Shown here piece by piece: positions 31,131-40,262 of a stretch of 64,000 nt of DNA; positions within the stretch are counted from its first letter, which is position 1; each line of letters starts with the position of its first letter. The notes beneath the pieces are model-generated. The model did no database searches, was not told where the DNA came from, and worked only from the letters and a program-made list of their open reading frames with translations. A program made the position numbers and the translations under genes. Source of the stretch: an uncultured Pseudocitrobacter sp. (GTDB taxonomy: Bacteria; Pseudomonadota; Gammaproteobacteria; Enterobacterales; Enterobacteriaceae); the NCBI GenBank assembly GCA_913778145.1, contig CAJYVI010000099.1, positions 1 to 64,000 on the forward strand, in the 5' to 3' direction.

Positions 31131-31655
31131 TCAGGAGGCGCGAGCCAGACACAGTTCGGTCAGAATTTGTTCAACCACGTCGTCAGGACAGGCCGATGCA
31201 TCAACGATATGATGGGCCGTCTGCCGATAGAGTGCATCACGCTGCGCCAGGATATCAGCCACTTCTTCACTGATCGGTTTCCCTGTTAACGTTGGACGCT
31301 GCGACGCTTCGGGAAACGCTTCAAGGCGGCCTGCCAGGACGGACACCGGCGCATTGAGGTAAATGACCACGCCATTTTTTCGCATAAATTCACGATTCAC
31401 TTCCGCCAGCACAATTCCCCCTCCCGTCGCCACGACGGTTGCCGGCTGGGTAACGGATTGCAGCGTTTGCGTCTCGCGGGCGCGAAAACCAGCCCAGCCT
31501 TCTTGTACCACAATATCGGCGACCGTCATTCCGGCATGCTGTTGCAGCACCTGATCGGTATCGACAAAATGGAAATCACAGGCATGGGTAAGCCGTTGAC
31601 CTATAGTTGTTTTTCCACAACCACGCGCGCCAATCAAAAAAATAGGCTGAGTCAT
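31131..31655 (-). CDS. aroL: AroL, shikimate kinase II
   Basis: AroL phosphorylates shikimate at O3, the fifth step of chorismate synthesis. The 174 residues equal the E. coli length: P-loop [11 protein letters not shown], shikimate-binding FVDTDQ and RARET, GGGIV, and the lid [12 protein letters not shown]. The ATG at 31653-31655 (MTQPIFLIG) was chosen by homology; an in-frame ATG 42 bases upstream is not conserved. The aromatic repressors TyrR and TrpR probably control it through the sites upstream. Confidence 0.97.
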   Translation of the reverse strand: MTQPIFLIGARGCGKTTIGQRLTHACDFHFVDTDQVLQQHAGMTVADIVVQEGWAGFRARETQTLQSVTQPATVVATGGGIVLAEVNREFMRKNGVVIYLNAPVSVLAGRLEAFPEASQRPTLTGKPISEEVADILAQRDALYRQTAHHIVDASACPDDVVEQILTELCLARAS

Positions 31656-31721
31656 GACCTGGCGTTCTCCCTGGAACCGTGAAGATGCGGGACGCATATC
31701 TGAATTAAGAATGATATCACC

Positions 31722-31758
31722 AAACTAGTACACAAGTAAGTGTAAATATAGAGTTACA
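31722..31758 (-). promoter_or_regulatory. TrpR half-operator and TyrR box upstream of aroL
   Basis: TGTAAATATAGAGTTACA (31741-31758) matches the TyrR box TGTAAA-N6-TTTACA with one mismatch. On the minus strand GTACTAGTTT (31722-31731) matches the TrpR operator core and the arrangement known for E. coli aroL. A weaker GGTAAATTTACC palindrome (31785-31796) may be a second TyrR site. The 273-bp gap 31656-31928 holds no gene. Confidence 0.75.
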
Positions 31759-31928
31759 GGCCCAGTCGTTGCTTAATCAATGTGGGTAAATTTACCTTAC
31801 GACAGCGCATGTAATAGCGTAAAGAAAAAGTGTCACATGTTGTTTAGATAAATGTACACGAAAGCAGGCTTCGTTGACAAGCCAGCATACGCCGCCAACG
31901 GTAACACATTTTTGTGACGTTGTTCACA

Positions 31929-32381
31929 TTAAGGATGTTTTGCCGCCAGCAGCCATTTATCCAGTTCCGCCGCAAACTGTTGTCTGTCGCGCTGGCTCAA
32001 GGTGCTCGGGCCGCCGGTTTGCACGCCGCTTGCGCGCATGGTCTCCATAAAATCGCGCATAGTTAAACGCTCGCGAATCGTCGCGTCGCTATAGCGCTCA
32101 CCGCGGGGATTTAGCGCCGCCGCGCCTTTTTCCAGCACTTCCGCCGCCAGCGGGATGTCGGCGGTGACCACCAGATCGCCCGGTTCACACAAACGCACAA
32201 TTTCGTTATCGGCAACGTCAAAACCTTTTGGCACCACCATCGCCCGAATAAAGCGGGACGGCGGCACGCGCAGATACTGGTTCGCCACCAGCGTTACCTG
32301 CGTTTGTGTGCGATCCGCCGCGCGGAACAGCACTTCTTTGATTACGTTCGGACACGCGTCCGCATCAACCCAAATTGTCAT
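31929..32381 (-). CDS. yaiI: YaiI, UPF0178 / DUF188 family protein
   Basis: This 150-residue protein resembles E. coli YaiI (152). Its PIN-like acidic residues are visible ([32 protein letters not shown]), suggesting a nuclease-like fold, but no activity is established. CAGGAG precedes the ATG. It is divergent from proC. Confidence 0.93.
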   Translation of the reverse strand: MTIWVDADACPNVIKEVLFRAADRTQTQVTLVANQYLRVPPSRFIRAMVVPKGFDVADNEIVRLCEPGDLVVTADIPLAAEVLEKGAAALNPRGERYSDATIRERLTMRDFMETMRASGVQTGGPSTLSQRDRQQFAAELDKWLLAAKHP

Positions 32382-32517
32382 TGCCTCTCCTGATTTGGCA
32401 AAACGATACGCAATGATGACACGCCCGGCACGCGCTGTCGCGTAATGTTCAGGTTACTCGTCGCGACAACTCGCCGATAAAGGTACACTAATAAAAAAAC
32501 ACACAATGGGAGACATC

Positions 32518-33327
32518 ATGGACAAGAAGATTGGCTTCATCGGCTGCGGGAATATGGGTAAAGCAATTCTTGGCGGCCTGATTGCCAGTGGTCAGGTGCT
32601 GCCGGGCCAGATTTGGGTCTATACCCCATCGCCGGATAAAGTGGCTGCCCTGCACGATCGGTTCGGTATTAATGCAGCTGAAAGCGCGCAGGAAGTCGCC
32701 CAGGTGGCGGATATCGTATTCGGTGCCGTGAAGCCAGGCATTATGATTAAAGTGCTGAGCGAAGTCGCCTCCAGCTTTAATAAAGATTCTTTGGTGGTCT
32801 CTATTGCCGCAGGCATCACGCTCGATCAGCTGGCGCGCGCGCTGGGTCACGATCGTAAAATCGTCCGCGCGATGCCAAACACGCCTTCGCTGGTGAACGC
32901 AGGAATGACCTCCGTCACGCCAAACGCGCTGGTCACGCCAGAAGATACCGCCGATGTGCTGAATATTTTCCGCTGTTTTGGTGAAGCCGAAATTATCGCC
33001 GAGCAGATGATTCACCCGGTCGTCGGCGTCAGCGGTTCCGCACCGGCGTATGTGTTCATGTTTATCGAAGCGATGGCCGATGCGGCCGTTGTGGGCGGAA
33101 TGCCACGCGCGCAGGCCTATAAATTTGCCGCTCAGGCGGTGATGGGTTCCGCGAAAATGGTGCTGGAAACGGGTAAACATCCTGGCGAACTGAAAGATAT
33201 GGTCTGCTCACCGGGCGGCACGACGATTGAAGCCGTTCGCGTGCTGGAAGAGAAAGGGTTCCGTTCTGCCGTCATCGAAGCCATGGCAGCCTGTATGGAC
33301 AAATCAGAGAAAATGAGTAAAGCCTGA
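32518..33327 (+). CDS. proC: ProC, pyrroline-5-carboxylate reductase
   Basis: ProC reduces 1-pyrroline-5-carboxylate to proline with NADPH, the last step of proline synthesis. The 269 residues equal the E. coli length: Rossmann motif IGFIGCGNMGKAI, VRAMPNTPSLV, and the C-terminal signature VCSPGGTTIEAV. The ATG at 32518-32520 follows GGGAG. dgcC (adrA), which separates proC from psiF in E. coli, is missing here. Confidence 0.98.
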   Translation: MDKKIGFIGCGNMGKAILGGLIASGQVLPGQIWVYTPSPDKVAALHDRFGINAAESAQEVAQVADIVFGAVKPGIMIKVLSEVASSFNKDSLVVSIAAGITLDQLARALGHDRKIVRAMPNTPSLVNAGMTSVTPNALVTPEDTADVLNIFRCFGEAEIIAEQMIHPVVGVSGSAPAYVFMFIEAMADAAVVGGMPRAQAYKFAAQAVMGSAKMVLETGKHPGELKDMVCSPGGTTIEAVRVLEEKGFRSAVIEAMAACMDKSEKMSKA

Positions 33328-33337
33328 TTCCCTAAAT

Positions 33338-33371
33338 AAAAACGCCCGACTAAAATCTGCCGGGCGTTTTT
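33338..33371. terminator. Bidirectional terminator between proC and psiF
   Basis: A stem of 11 bp (AAAAACGCCCG/CGGGCGTTTTT) has A- and T-runs at both ends, so it can stop proC on the plus strand and psiF on the minus strand. Confidence 0.93.
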
Positions 33372-33392
33372 CTTGCCATAAAAGAAATTACG

Positions 33393-33710
33393 TTAAGCGG
33401 ATTTTTTCAGGCAGGCGCTCATAAATTTCTTACGGTCGTCGCCTTTTAATGACTGCTCGGTCGCTTTCGCATTACATTCGCGCATTTTCTGCTGCTGAGG
33501 CGTCACACCCTTCTCTTTCGCCGCATCCTGCCCTTTCAGGCATGCGCTCATATACGTTTTGCGCTCATCGCCTTTAATCGTTTTCGCCGTGGCCTGCGCA
33601 TTACAATCACGCATGCGCTGCTGCTGCGGCGTTAATGTTTGATCTGCCGCGCCAGCGGTAGAGACAAAACAGAGACCAAAAACAAAAGCACCCAGTATTG
33701 CGAGTTTCAT
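33393..33710 (-). CDS. psiF: PsiF, phosphate-starvation-inducible protein
   Basis: This 105-residue exported protein has a signal peptide (about 1-21, cleaved after AGA). The mature part is two imperfect copies of a 40-residue unit, each with PQQQ(K/R)MR(D/E)CNA, then a KGD(D/E)RK motif and MSACLK, so four cysteines fall in two equivalent pairs. The function is unknown. In E. coli it is co-transcribed with phoA and induced by phosphate starvation; here it lies 98 bp downstream of phoA, behind a moderate hairpin. Confidence 0.95.
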   Translation of the reverse strand: MKLAILGAFVFGLCFVSTAGAADQTLTPQQQRMRDCNAQATAKTIKGDERKTYMSACLKGQDAAKEKGVTPQQQKMRECNAKATEQSLKGDDRKKFMSACLKKSA

Positions 33711-33769
33711 TGCACCATCCTTTTATAAGACAATCCTTATAATTCTGAACGCAGACGGGAATAAAACAA

Positions 33770-33795
33770 GCCGACAACGATATTTAGCTGTCGGC
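33770..33795 (-). terminator. Hairpin downstream of phoA
   Basis: GCCGACA pairs with TGTCGGC around a 12-base loop and is followed on the minus strand by TTGTTTTATT. It probably terminates part of the phoA transcription before psiF. Confidence 0.65.
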
Positions 33796-33808
33796 ATGAC
33801 TGGAAATA

Positions 33809-35221
33809 TTACAGACCAAGCGCGGATTTCATGGTGTAGTAAAGATCGGTCTGATCGGTTAACCCCACGACGTTCGCCGCATGCGGGCCATAAGCAGCGA
33901 TACGCACCTGGGTGCCGGTATGCTCCATCGATTCCTCTTCCGAGTTGCCGTAACTGATAACCATCACCGCGCCATCTTTGGTATTCAGTGCCTGGGTCAG
34001 ACCCGGCGCTTTGGTTTCAGGTGCAACAATCTGGCTGGCATGCGCGTGGTCCGCGGTGACGATCACCAGCGTATTCCCGTCTTTCTGCGCGAACGCCAAC
34101 GCTTTTTGTACGGCCTCGTCCAGATCCACCGTTTCACCAATTTGCCCGCACGGATTCGCCGCGTGATCCTGTTTGTCGATCGACGCGCCTTCCACCTGCA
34201 GGAAGAAGCCTTTTTCGTTGCTGCTCAGCAGCGTAATGGCTTTTTCAGTCATCTGCGCAAGCGTCGGCACGCTATCGTCACGTTTCGGGTTCGGCGTACA
34301 GGTTACCGCAGGCTTATCAATGTTGCCGTGATAAGACGCTTTCGGCCCTTCCCAGCGCACCGGCATATTACCGTCAGAAAACAGCCCCAGCAGCGGTTTG
34401 TCTTGATTCGCCACGGTAATGCTCGCCAGCCCACCGGCATCGCTTATCAGTTGATAACCGCGCGCCTGCGCCTGCTCACGCAGGGTTTTGCCCTGCCATT
34501 CGCCAGCCGTAGCGGTTTCAGCAAAGGTTTTCGCGCCGCCGCCTAAGGTGACGTCTGCACGCGCGTTCAGTAACTGCTCGGTAATTGAGCCTTTACCGCC
34601 TTTTTCCAGCGCGTTTGTCGGGCATTTTTCCGTCGTTACGCTCGGCCCGTAGCATTTACGCGACGTGACGTGCGAAATCTGTGCCGCAGGCGTCGCATCC
34701 TGCAATTCAGCGGTAGAGACGTTACCGGTTGCAAGGCCCGCCGATTTCGCCAGCTCAAGCAGCGTTTGATGCGGCTGCTCGTGAATATCCACGCCCAGCG
34801 CGCCGTTGTAGGTTTTCACCCCGGTGCTCCATGCGGTGGCGGAGGCGGCGGAATCGGTGACGTAGTCGGGTTTGCCGGTTTTTTTATCCAGCGCATAGTG
34901 AGTGTACTGGCCCGTTAATGGCAGTGCATCAATGCCTTTAAAGAAGCCGCCCGCGCCCAGCGCGTAGTTGCGTGCGGCGGTAATTTCGGAATCACCCATG
35001 CCATCGCCAATCAGCAAAATAATGTTTTTGGCCGGTTTATCAATGATTGACGCGCGAAGCGCCGCCGACTGGTCGCCGCTCAGGCGACGCGCCCCGCCGG
35101 GGGTGGTGATGTCACCCTGCGCCGCGCGGCTATCAAGCATCGGCGCAGCCGTGGTTTCGGCATGAATAACAGGGGTTCCCAGCAAAGGTAATAACGCGGC
35201 AAAGAGTGCGCTGTATTTCAT
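33809..35221 (-). CDS. phoA: PhoA, periplasmic alkaline phosphatase
   Basis: PhoA hydrolyses phosphomonoesters in the periplasm. The 470 residues compare with 471 in E. coli. The signal peptide [21 protein letters not shown] precedes the mature protein; the nucleophile Ser lies in [13 protein letters not shown], metal ligands in [22 protein letters not shown] and TADHAHASQ, and both disulfide cysteine pairs are present. The ATG at 35219-35221 is used, with GGAG nine bases upstream; two more in-frame ATGs lie 9 and 15 bases earlier. A Pho box lies about 60 bp upstream. Confidence 0.97.
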   Translation of the reverse strand: MKYSALFAALLPLLGTPVIHAETTAAPMLDSRAAQGDITTPGGARRLSGDQSAALRASIIDKPAKNIILLIGDGMGDSEITAARNYALGAGGFFKGIDALPLTGQYTHYALDKKTGKPDYVTDSAASATAWSTGVKTYNGALGVDIHEQPHQTLLELAKSAGLATGNVSTAELQDATPAAQISHVTSRKCYGPSVTTEKCPTNALEKGGKGSITEQLLNARADVTLGGGAKTFAETATAGEWQGKTLREQAQARGYQLISDAGGLASITVANQDKPLLGLFSDGNMPVRWEGPKASYHGNIDKPAVTCTPNPKRDDSVPTLAQMTEKAITLLSSNEKGFFLQVEGASIDKQDHAANPCGQIGETVDLDEAVQKALAFAQKDGNTLVIVTADHAHASQIVAPETKAPGLTQALNTKDGAVMVISYGNSEEESMEHTGTQVRIAAYGPHAANVVGLTDQTDLYYTMKSALGL

Positions 35222-35281
35222 TATTCTCATCTCCATGAAAACGCTAAATAAATAAAATCGAAGCGACTGTATAAAAGCGAG

Positions 35282-35299
35282 ATGACAGTGAGATGACAC
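35282..35299 (-). promoter_or_regulatory. Pho box upstream of phoA
   Basis: On the minus strand GTGTCAT-CTCA-CTGTCAT gives two 7-mers 11 bp apart, an excellent match to the PhoB recognition pattern, in the expected place for phoA. Confidence 0.88.
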
Positions 35300-35472
35300 T
35301 ATTTTTACATTTTTATCATGGTTGCAATTCCCTGGTGCAGGAGGATAAAAACGTGAGCCATGATGGAAAATGGAAGATATCCTCATCAACAATAAAATAA
35401 ATTTTACCGCTCAGGCTGTCATCAAAACGTAATCCTCCTTTCAGATCACATTTTTTGAAAATATTTTTACAG

Positions 35473-35490
35473 CTGTCACATTTTTGTCTG
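35473..35490 (+). promoter_or_regulatory. Candidate Pho box facing the orphan binding-protein gene
   Basis: CTGTCACATTTTTGTCTG on the plus strand fits the 7-4-7 pattern: the first 7-mer matches, and the second (TTGTCTG) has mismatches. It lies 83 bp before the ATG of the divergent binding-protein gene. Another CTGTCAT lies at 35416-35422. The -10 is not obvious. Confidence 0.45.
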
Positions 35491-35572
35491 TTTTTCACCC
35501 TCTTGCCGCCGCCCGGCATCACGCCGCAATATAAAACAATGTTTTATTTCAACGCAGAACAGGAGTCTCATT

Positions 35573-36859
35573 ATGCGATACCGTACCAGAGCACTGAGTC
35601 TGGCAATTTTATTTTCGCTTTCACACACCGCCGTCGCGGAAGAACTTAATGTGTGGATTCGTGCCAGCAATGATTCGAAAGTCATTTATCAAAAACTGGC
35701 CGATACGTTTAAACAGCAAACCGGTATTTCAATTAACTATTTCAATGCGGTGACCGATTTTGATCAGCGACTGGCGCGCGCGGCAACCGGAAATGCATTA
35801 CCGGATGTCGTATTTAACGACGCCATTATTGTTGGGCAAATGGTACAACTGGGAATAGTCGATGAAGTCGACCCGACAAAACTGAAACACGGCGCAGATG
35901 TTTACGAGGCGGCGTGGAAATCAACGCAGCTTCCCGACGGTAAATACTACGGCGTGCCGACCTCTGCACATACTTATGCGCTGTTTATCCGCCAGGATTG
36001 GCTGAATAAACTCGGTATGAAAGCCCCAACCAACTGGGATGAACTGAAAAAAGTCGCGCACGCTTTTACCTTCAACGACCCGGATGGCAACGGTAAAAAC
36101 GACACCTATGGCTTTGTGATGCCGCTCGCCACCACGCGCGGCTACGCCAGTTCGTTCTCCTCTTCTTATCTCTGGCAGGCGGGCGGCAATTATCTGGTGG
36201 CGACGCAGCCAGGCAAATTCAAAGGCGTGCTCGACAGCAAAGAAGCCGTCACGGCGATGACATTTATGCGCAGCATGGTTTGTGAGGGCGTATCACAGCC
36301 GGGCGCAATTAATCAGACCACCGCCGACGCTAATATCTCTTATCGCTCAGGCCAGAGCGGAATGTACTCCTCCGGCCCGTATCACATCGCCCTGTTTGAT
36401 AAAGATCCGGGGAAAACGGCATACACCGTAGTACCGCCGCCAGCCGGGCCGGGCGGAACGACATCCATGGCGGAAGGCACTACAGCCTTCCTGATGAAAA
36501 CCAGCCAACATAAAGCGGCGGCGATGAAGTTTCTCGAGTTTATGATTTCACCTGAGGGACAGGAAATCGGCATGGCGGTACAAAGCAGCTCGATGCCGGT
36601 CGTCAGATTGCCGGTGAACAAGAAACTGGCGATCGCGGATTATCATCCCGATCCGAAGTGGGCGGTATTCGCGGAAACTTACGCCAAAGATGGGCGCTAT
36701 ATGCCGCAAATTCCGAACTGGATCCCGGTGCGTCAGATTACGGCGGATGGGTTTAATAAAATTTACGCCGACTGTAACAGCGATATTCCAGGGTTATTGA
36801 AAGAGATTAACGGCAAGGTCAATGAGGAACTGAAGCGCCAGAATGCGTGGGCGGAGTAG
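35573..36859 (+). CDS. Family-1 ABC substrate-binding protein, orphan
   Basis: This 428-residue periplasmic protein has a signal peptide (about 1-22, HTAVA|EELNVW) and is typical of carbohydrate-type (family 1, MalE/UgpB-like) binding proteins: KLADTFKQQTGISINYF, a calcium-loop-like DPDGNGKNDTYGF, and FLEFMISPEGQEIG. No ABC permease or ATPase gene is nearby, so it must share a transporter elsewhere or be a remnant. AGGAG precedes the ATG. It is divergent from phoA and may be PhoB-controlled, pointing to a phosphorylated substrate such as a glycerophosphodiester; that part is inference. Confidence 0.85.
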   Translation: MRYRTRALSLAILFSLSHTAVAEELNVWIRASNDSKVIYQKLADTFKQQTGISINYFNAVTDFDQRLARAATGNALPDVVFNDAIIVGQMVQLGIVDEVDPTKLKHGADVYEAAWKSTQLPDGKYYGVPTSAHTYALFIRQDWLNKLGMKAPTNWDELKKVAHAFTFNDPDGNGKNDTYGFVMPLATTRGYASSFSSSYLWQAGGNYLVATQPGKFKGVLDSKEAVTAMTFMRSMVCEGVSQPGAINQTTADANISYRSGQSGMYSSGPYHIALFDKDPGKTAYTVVPPPAGPGGTTSMAEGTTAFLMKTSQHKAAAMKFLEFMISPEGQEIGMAVQSSSMPVVRLPVNKKLAIADYHPDPKWAVFAETYAKDGRYMPQIPNWIPVRQITADGFNKIYADCNSDIPGLLKEINGKVNEELKRQNAWAE

Positions 36860-36870
36860 TTCGACGTCTT

Positions 36871-36920
36871 CCCCCCCTCACCCTAACCCTCTCCCTCAGG
36901 GAGAGGGAACTGGCCGTGCC
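36871..36920. repeat. CCCTCTCCC-type palindromic repeat with linker
   Basis: CCCTCACCCTAACCCTCTCCCTC followed by its palindromic partner and the linker AACTGGCCGTGCC. The linker and following TACTTACAT are shared with the array at 40.3 kb. It fills the gap between the convergent binding-protein and LacI-type genes. Confidence 0.85.
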
Positions 36921-36949
36921 AGTACTTACATATGATGCGGTTTTTCACC

Positions 36950-37942
36950 TCACAGCGTATCACCATAGTAAATCTGATAACCCACGTTCACGCTTTCCGG
37001 CACATCTTTGCCCGCCAGTCGTTTAAGCAGCAGTTCGCTGGCGACCTGACCTATCTCGAAGCGCGGCGTGACCACGCTGGCAACTTTTTGCAGGCGTGCA
37101 CGCCCTATCTCCAGCCCATGGAAACCAGCGATCGCCAGCTCGCCCGGCACGCTGATATTCTGCGCCTGGCACTCCAGCAACACGCCGACCGCGAGGTCAT
37201 CGTTGGTGCAGAATACCGCGTCAATATCCGGGCGCTGCTGGCGCATTTGCTGAAACATGTGACGCCCCAGCGAAACCGAAGAGATGGTTTTCGGCGCCAG
37301 ATGGTACGGCTCCAGGCCGTGCGCCGCCAGCGCATTTTGCGTGCCGCGGTAACGGCTGAGATCGCGCGGATCGTCCATTGAGCCAAAGAAGGCGATATGT
37401 CGTTTGCCGCTGTCGAGAAACGCGCTGGTCATCTCCCAGGCCGCTTTTTCGTTATCAAAGCCGACCTGAATATCGAGCGGTTGTGCGGACACGTCCATTA
37501 ACTCTGCCACGGGGATACCGCTGGCGCGCAGGTACTGCACCATTCTGTCCGTATGCTGGCGGCCCGTGAGGATCAAGCCATCGATGTTATACGAAAGCAG
37601 ATTTAGCACTTCGCGCTCTTCACGACTGGGATCGTATTCATAGTTGGCGATCAGTGTTTGGTATTGATGCGCGGAGGTTACGGATTCGATCCCCGCCAGC
37701 ACATCGGCGAAGATCTGATTGCGGAACGAAGGGATCAGAACACCGATCGTTTTACTGCGCGCGTTAAGCAAAATTTCCGGCGCGCGATTGGGAATGTAGT
37801 TGTTCTCTTCCATGATTTTCGAAATCAATTCTCGGCTACGCGCAGACACCTGATTCGGGTCGCGCAGATAACGGCTGACCGTCATCTTATTCAGCCCCGC
37901 CAGATTAGCGATATCCTGCAATGTCATCCGATTGTTTTTCAT
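36950..37942 (-). CDS. LacI-family regulator, IdnR/GntR-like
   Basis: The 330-residue product has a LacI-type helix-turn-helix (about residues 6-27, TLQDIANLAGLNKMTVSRYL) and a periplasmic-binding-protein-like effector domain. Extended identity to E. coli IdnR is visible (MEENNYIPNRAPEILLNA, VTSAHQYQTLIANYEYD, GFHGLEIGR), so gluconate- or idonate-type effectors are likely. The ATG at 37940-37942 begins MKNNRMTLQD. It is the third gene of an operon behind an IdnO-like dehydrogenase and an MFS transporter, and probably binds the twin operators at 40.15 kb. Confidence 0.9.
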   Translation of the reverse strand: MKNNRMTLQDIANLAGLNKMTVSRYLRDPNQVSARSRELISKIMEENNYIPNRAPEILLNARSKTIGVLIPSFRNQIFADVLAGIESVTSAHQYQTLIANYEYDPSREEREVLNLLSYNIDGLILTGRQHTDRMVQYLRASGIPVAELMDVSAQPLDIQVGFDNEKAAWEMTSAFLDSGKRHIAFFGSMDDPRDLSRYRGTQNALAAHGLEPYHLAPKTISSVSLGRHMFQQMRQQRPDIDAVFCTNDDLAVGVLLECQAQNISVPGELAIAGFHGLEIGRARLQKVASVVTPRFEIGQVASELLLKRLAGKDVPESVNVGYQIYYGDTL

Positions 37943-38020
37943 GAGATTCTCTGCGACAAAATGCCTGTTTTGCTCGCAGAGAACCTTAACACAGCCGGGC
38001 AGGATCTGCATCCAGCCCGT

Positions 38021-39310
38021 TTAGCTGGCTGCCTTATTGGTTTGCAACACGCCCCGCGTCGTTTCGCCAGGCGCACGCACGCAGTACATCAGCACCACGG
38101 AAGCAAAAAGCGCAGTCGCCATAAAGGTGTAAGACGCGCCTGGCCCGCCGGTGATGCCGTTGAGATACCCCACCAGCCACGCGCCGATAAACGCGCCCAA
38201 TGCGCCGAAGCTGTTGATTAACCCCATCGACACGCCCGAGACGTTGCGTGGTAGCAGTTCCGGTATCAACGCGAAGAACGGCCCATAAGGCGCGTACATA
38301 CATGCGGCGGCAATTACCAGTAGTGCATAGGAGAGCCAGAACGCCTGCGTGCCCAACATCCAGGAGCCGAAGAACGCGACGCCCGCAATCAGCACTAAAG
38401 GCCAGATAAACAGCTTACGGTTTTGCAGTTTATCGGAGAGCCATGAGACCACCAGCATCAGGCAAATTGCCGCCAGGTATGGCACAGCGGCCAGCCAGCC
38501 GACGGAGACAATGTCCATTTGCGCCGCATTTTTCAGAATCGACGGCATCCACATCATGAAGCCATAGACACCGATACTCCACAGCGCGTGCACGGCGCAC
38601 AGCATAATCACATTGCGCGAACGCATCGCTTCACCGTAATTACGCACGGGTTTGATAGTCGTTTGTTCGCTATCCATCGCCTGCTGCAGCGCTTGTTTTT
38701 CTTCTTCATTGAGCCAGGCGGCCTCTGACGGTTTATCACGCACCAGCGCCCACCAGCAGAAAGCCCACAGCACTGCCGGAATGCCTTCGATGATAAACAT
38801 TTCGCGCCAGCCCCAGGCCTGAATCAGATAGCCAGAGACAATCGACATCCACAGCACTGTCACCGGATTACCGAGAATCAGAAAAGTATTGGCGCGTGAA
38901 CGCTCACTTTTAGTAAACCAGTTGCTGATATAGATAAGCATCGCGGGCATAACGGCGGCTTCGACAATGCCCAGCGTAAAGCGAATCGCCATCAGCGTAG
39001 GAATATTACTGACAAAGCCGGTCGCAGCGGCGCAGAAGCCCCATAATATCAGGCTGAAAAAAATCATTTTCCGCACGCTGCGTTTCACCGCATACATTGC
39101 ACCCGGCACCTGGAAAAAGAAATAACCGAGGAAGAACAGTGCGCCAATTAACGACGCGGTTCCTTTGGTGATCCCTAAATCATTTTCAATTCCGGCGGCG
39201 GCGGCAAAACCGTAATTCGCGCGATCGAGATACGCCAGGCTGTAGGTAATAAAAATAATCGGCATTAAATACCACCAGCGGCGAACTGGCAGTTTGCTAA
39301 GTGTTTTCAT
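38021..39310 (-). CDS. MFS transporter, anion:cation symporter (hexonate-type)
   Basis: This 429-residue, 12-helix major-facilitator protein belongs to the ACS family, which imports organic anions such as hexuronates and sugar acids: ITYSLAYLDRANYGFAAAAG in the first helix, VEAAVMPAMLIYISNWF, and a charged central loop. The substrate is inferred from neighbours: an IdnO-like dehydrogenase and an IdnR-like regulator suggest gluconate, 5-ketogluconate, idonate or a related acid. The ATG at 39308-39310 has GAGGA upstream. Confidence 0.88.
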   Translation of the reverse strand: MKTLSKLPVRRWWYLMPIIFITYSLAYLDRANYGFAAAAGIENDLGITKGTASLIGALFFLGYFFFQVPGAMYAVKRSVRKMIFFSLILWGFCAAATGFVSNIPTLMAIRFTLGIVEAAVMPAMLIYISNWFTKSERSRANTFLILGNPVTVLWMSIVSGYLIQAWGWREMFIIEGIPAVLWAFCWWALVRDKPSEAAWLNEEEKQALQQAMDSEQTTIKPVRNYGEAMRSRNVIMLCAVHALWSIGVYGFMMWMPSILKNAAQMDIVSVGWLAAVPYLAAICLMLVVSWLSDKLQNRKLFIWPLVLIAGVAFFGSWMLGTQAFWLSYALLVIAAACMYAPYGPFFALIPELLPRNVSGVSMGLINSFGALGAFIGAWLVGYLNGITGGPGASYTFMATALFASVVLMYCVRAPGETTRGVLQTNKAAS

Positions 39311-39356
39311 ACTCAATCCTCAGACGATGAGCATCATCTATCATTATTTTATGTTG

Positions 39357-40121
39357 TTACACGGCGGCTAACATTCCGCCATCGACAAACAGAATATGAC
39401 CATTCACGAAATTAGAGGCAGGCGCCGCGAGATAAACTGCCGCGCCAATCAGCTCTTCCGGTTTCCCCCAGCGGGCAGCGGGCGTACGCTGGTAGAGCCA
39501 GGCTGAAAAGGCATCGTCGTTAACCAGCGCAGCCGTCATGTCGGTAGCAAAATATCCCGGCGCAATACCGTTAACCTGAATATTGTATTCTGCCAGCTCG
39601 ACACACATTCCGCGGGTTAACATTTTGACCGCACCTTTTGAGGCGGCGTAAGGCGTAATCGTTTTGCGACCTAATTCGCTTTGCATCGAACAGATATTAA
39701 TTATTTTCCCCTGCCGACGTTGCATCATATATTTCGCCACCTGCTGGGAAACCAGAAATACGGATTTTTGGTTAACGTCGATCACTTTATCCCACTCCGC
39801 TTCCGGGAATTCGGTGAAGGGATAGCGTCGCTGAATACCGGCGTTATTAATCAGAATATCAATTGCGCCCACCTCCTGTTCAATGTTGTCGATGGCTTTG
39901 GCTACCTCCTGCGCATGGGTGACATCAAAACCGTAACCCACTGCGCGGAATCCTTCAGCCGTCAGAGCATCCGCCGCCTGTGTGGCGCGCTGCTGGGTGA
40001 TGTCGTTAATCACCACCTCCGCGCCGTGGTCAGCCAGACCGCGAGCCAGCAGCAAACCAATCCCCTGCGCAGAACCCGTTACCAGCGCGCGTTTACCCGA
40101 TAAATCAAATAAATTACCCAT
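39357..40121 (-). CDS. SDR oxidoreductase, IdnO-like gluconate 5-dehydrogenase
   Basis: This 254-residue short-chain dehydrogenase is closely similar to E. coli IdnO (5-keto-D-gluconate 5-reductase). The NAD(P) motif TGSAQGIG, the NNAGIQRR block, the catalytic Ser in CSMQSELG, and YAASKGAVK (Tyr, Lys) are intact. The ATG at 40119-40121 follows AAGAGG and gives MGNLFDLSGKRALVTG. It is the first gene of the operon with transporter and regulator; a kinase or idnD-like gene is not present. Confidence 0.9.
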   Translation of the reverse strand: MGNLFDLSGKRALVTGSAQGIGLLLARGLADHGAEVVINDITQQRATQAADALTAEGFRAVGYGFDVTHAQEVAKAIDNIEQEVGAIDILINNAGIQRRYPFTEFPEAEWDKVIDVNQKSVFLVSQQVAKYMMQRRQGKIINICSMQSELGRKTITPYAASKGAVKMLTRGMCVELAEYNIQVNGIAPGYFATDMTAALVNDDAFSAWLYQRTPAARWGKPEELIGAAVYLAAPASNFVNGHILFVDGGMLAAV

Positions 40122-40143
40122 AAAAAACCTCTTGCACATTAAC

Positions 40144-40172
40144 TGTTACGCGTAACTGTATACGCGTAACAG
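40144..40172 (-). promoter_or_regulatory. Twin LacI/IdnR-type operators
   Basis: TGTTACGCGTAACT (40144-40157) contains a perfect 12-bp palindrome, and TATACGCGTAACAG (40159-40172) is a second, imperfect one with its CGCG centre 15 bp away. Both resemble the GntR/IdnR operator with a CG centre. They overlap the region just upstream of the IdnO-like gene, consistent with control by the LacI-type product of the operon. Confidence 0.7.
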
Positions 40173-40262
40173 CTGTTTTGAGAAGAGGGGGGTTGGGGGA
40201 AATGATCGTTTTGTGATCGAGGAGACATTTGAGTGAAACGCGGGCGAGGGAGTCGCATTTAC

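Noticed and set aside
40144..40172. A recombinase or attachment site
   Set aside because: The CGCG-centred palindromes fit LacI/GntR-type operators and the neighbouring gene encodes such a regulator; no recombinase is nearby.
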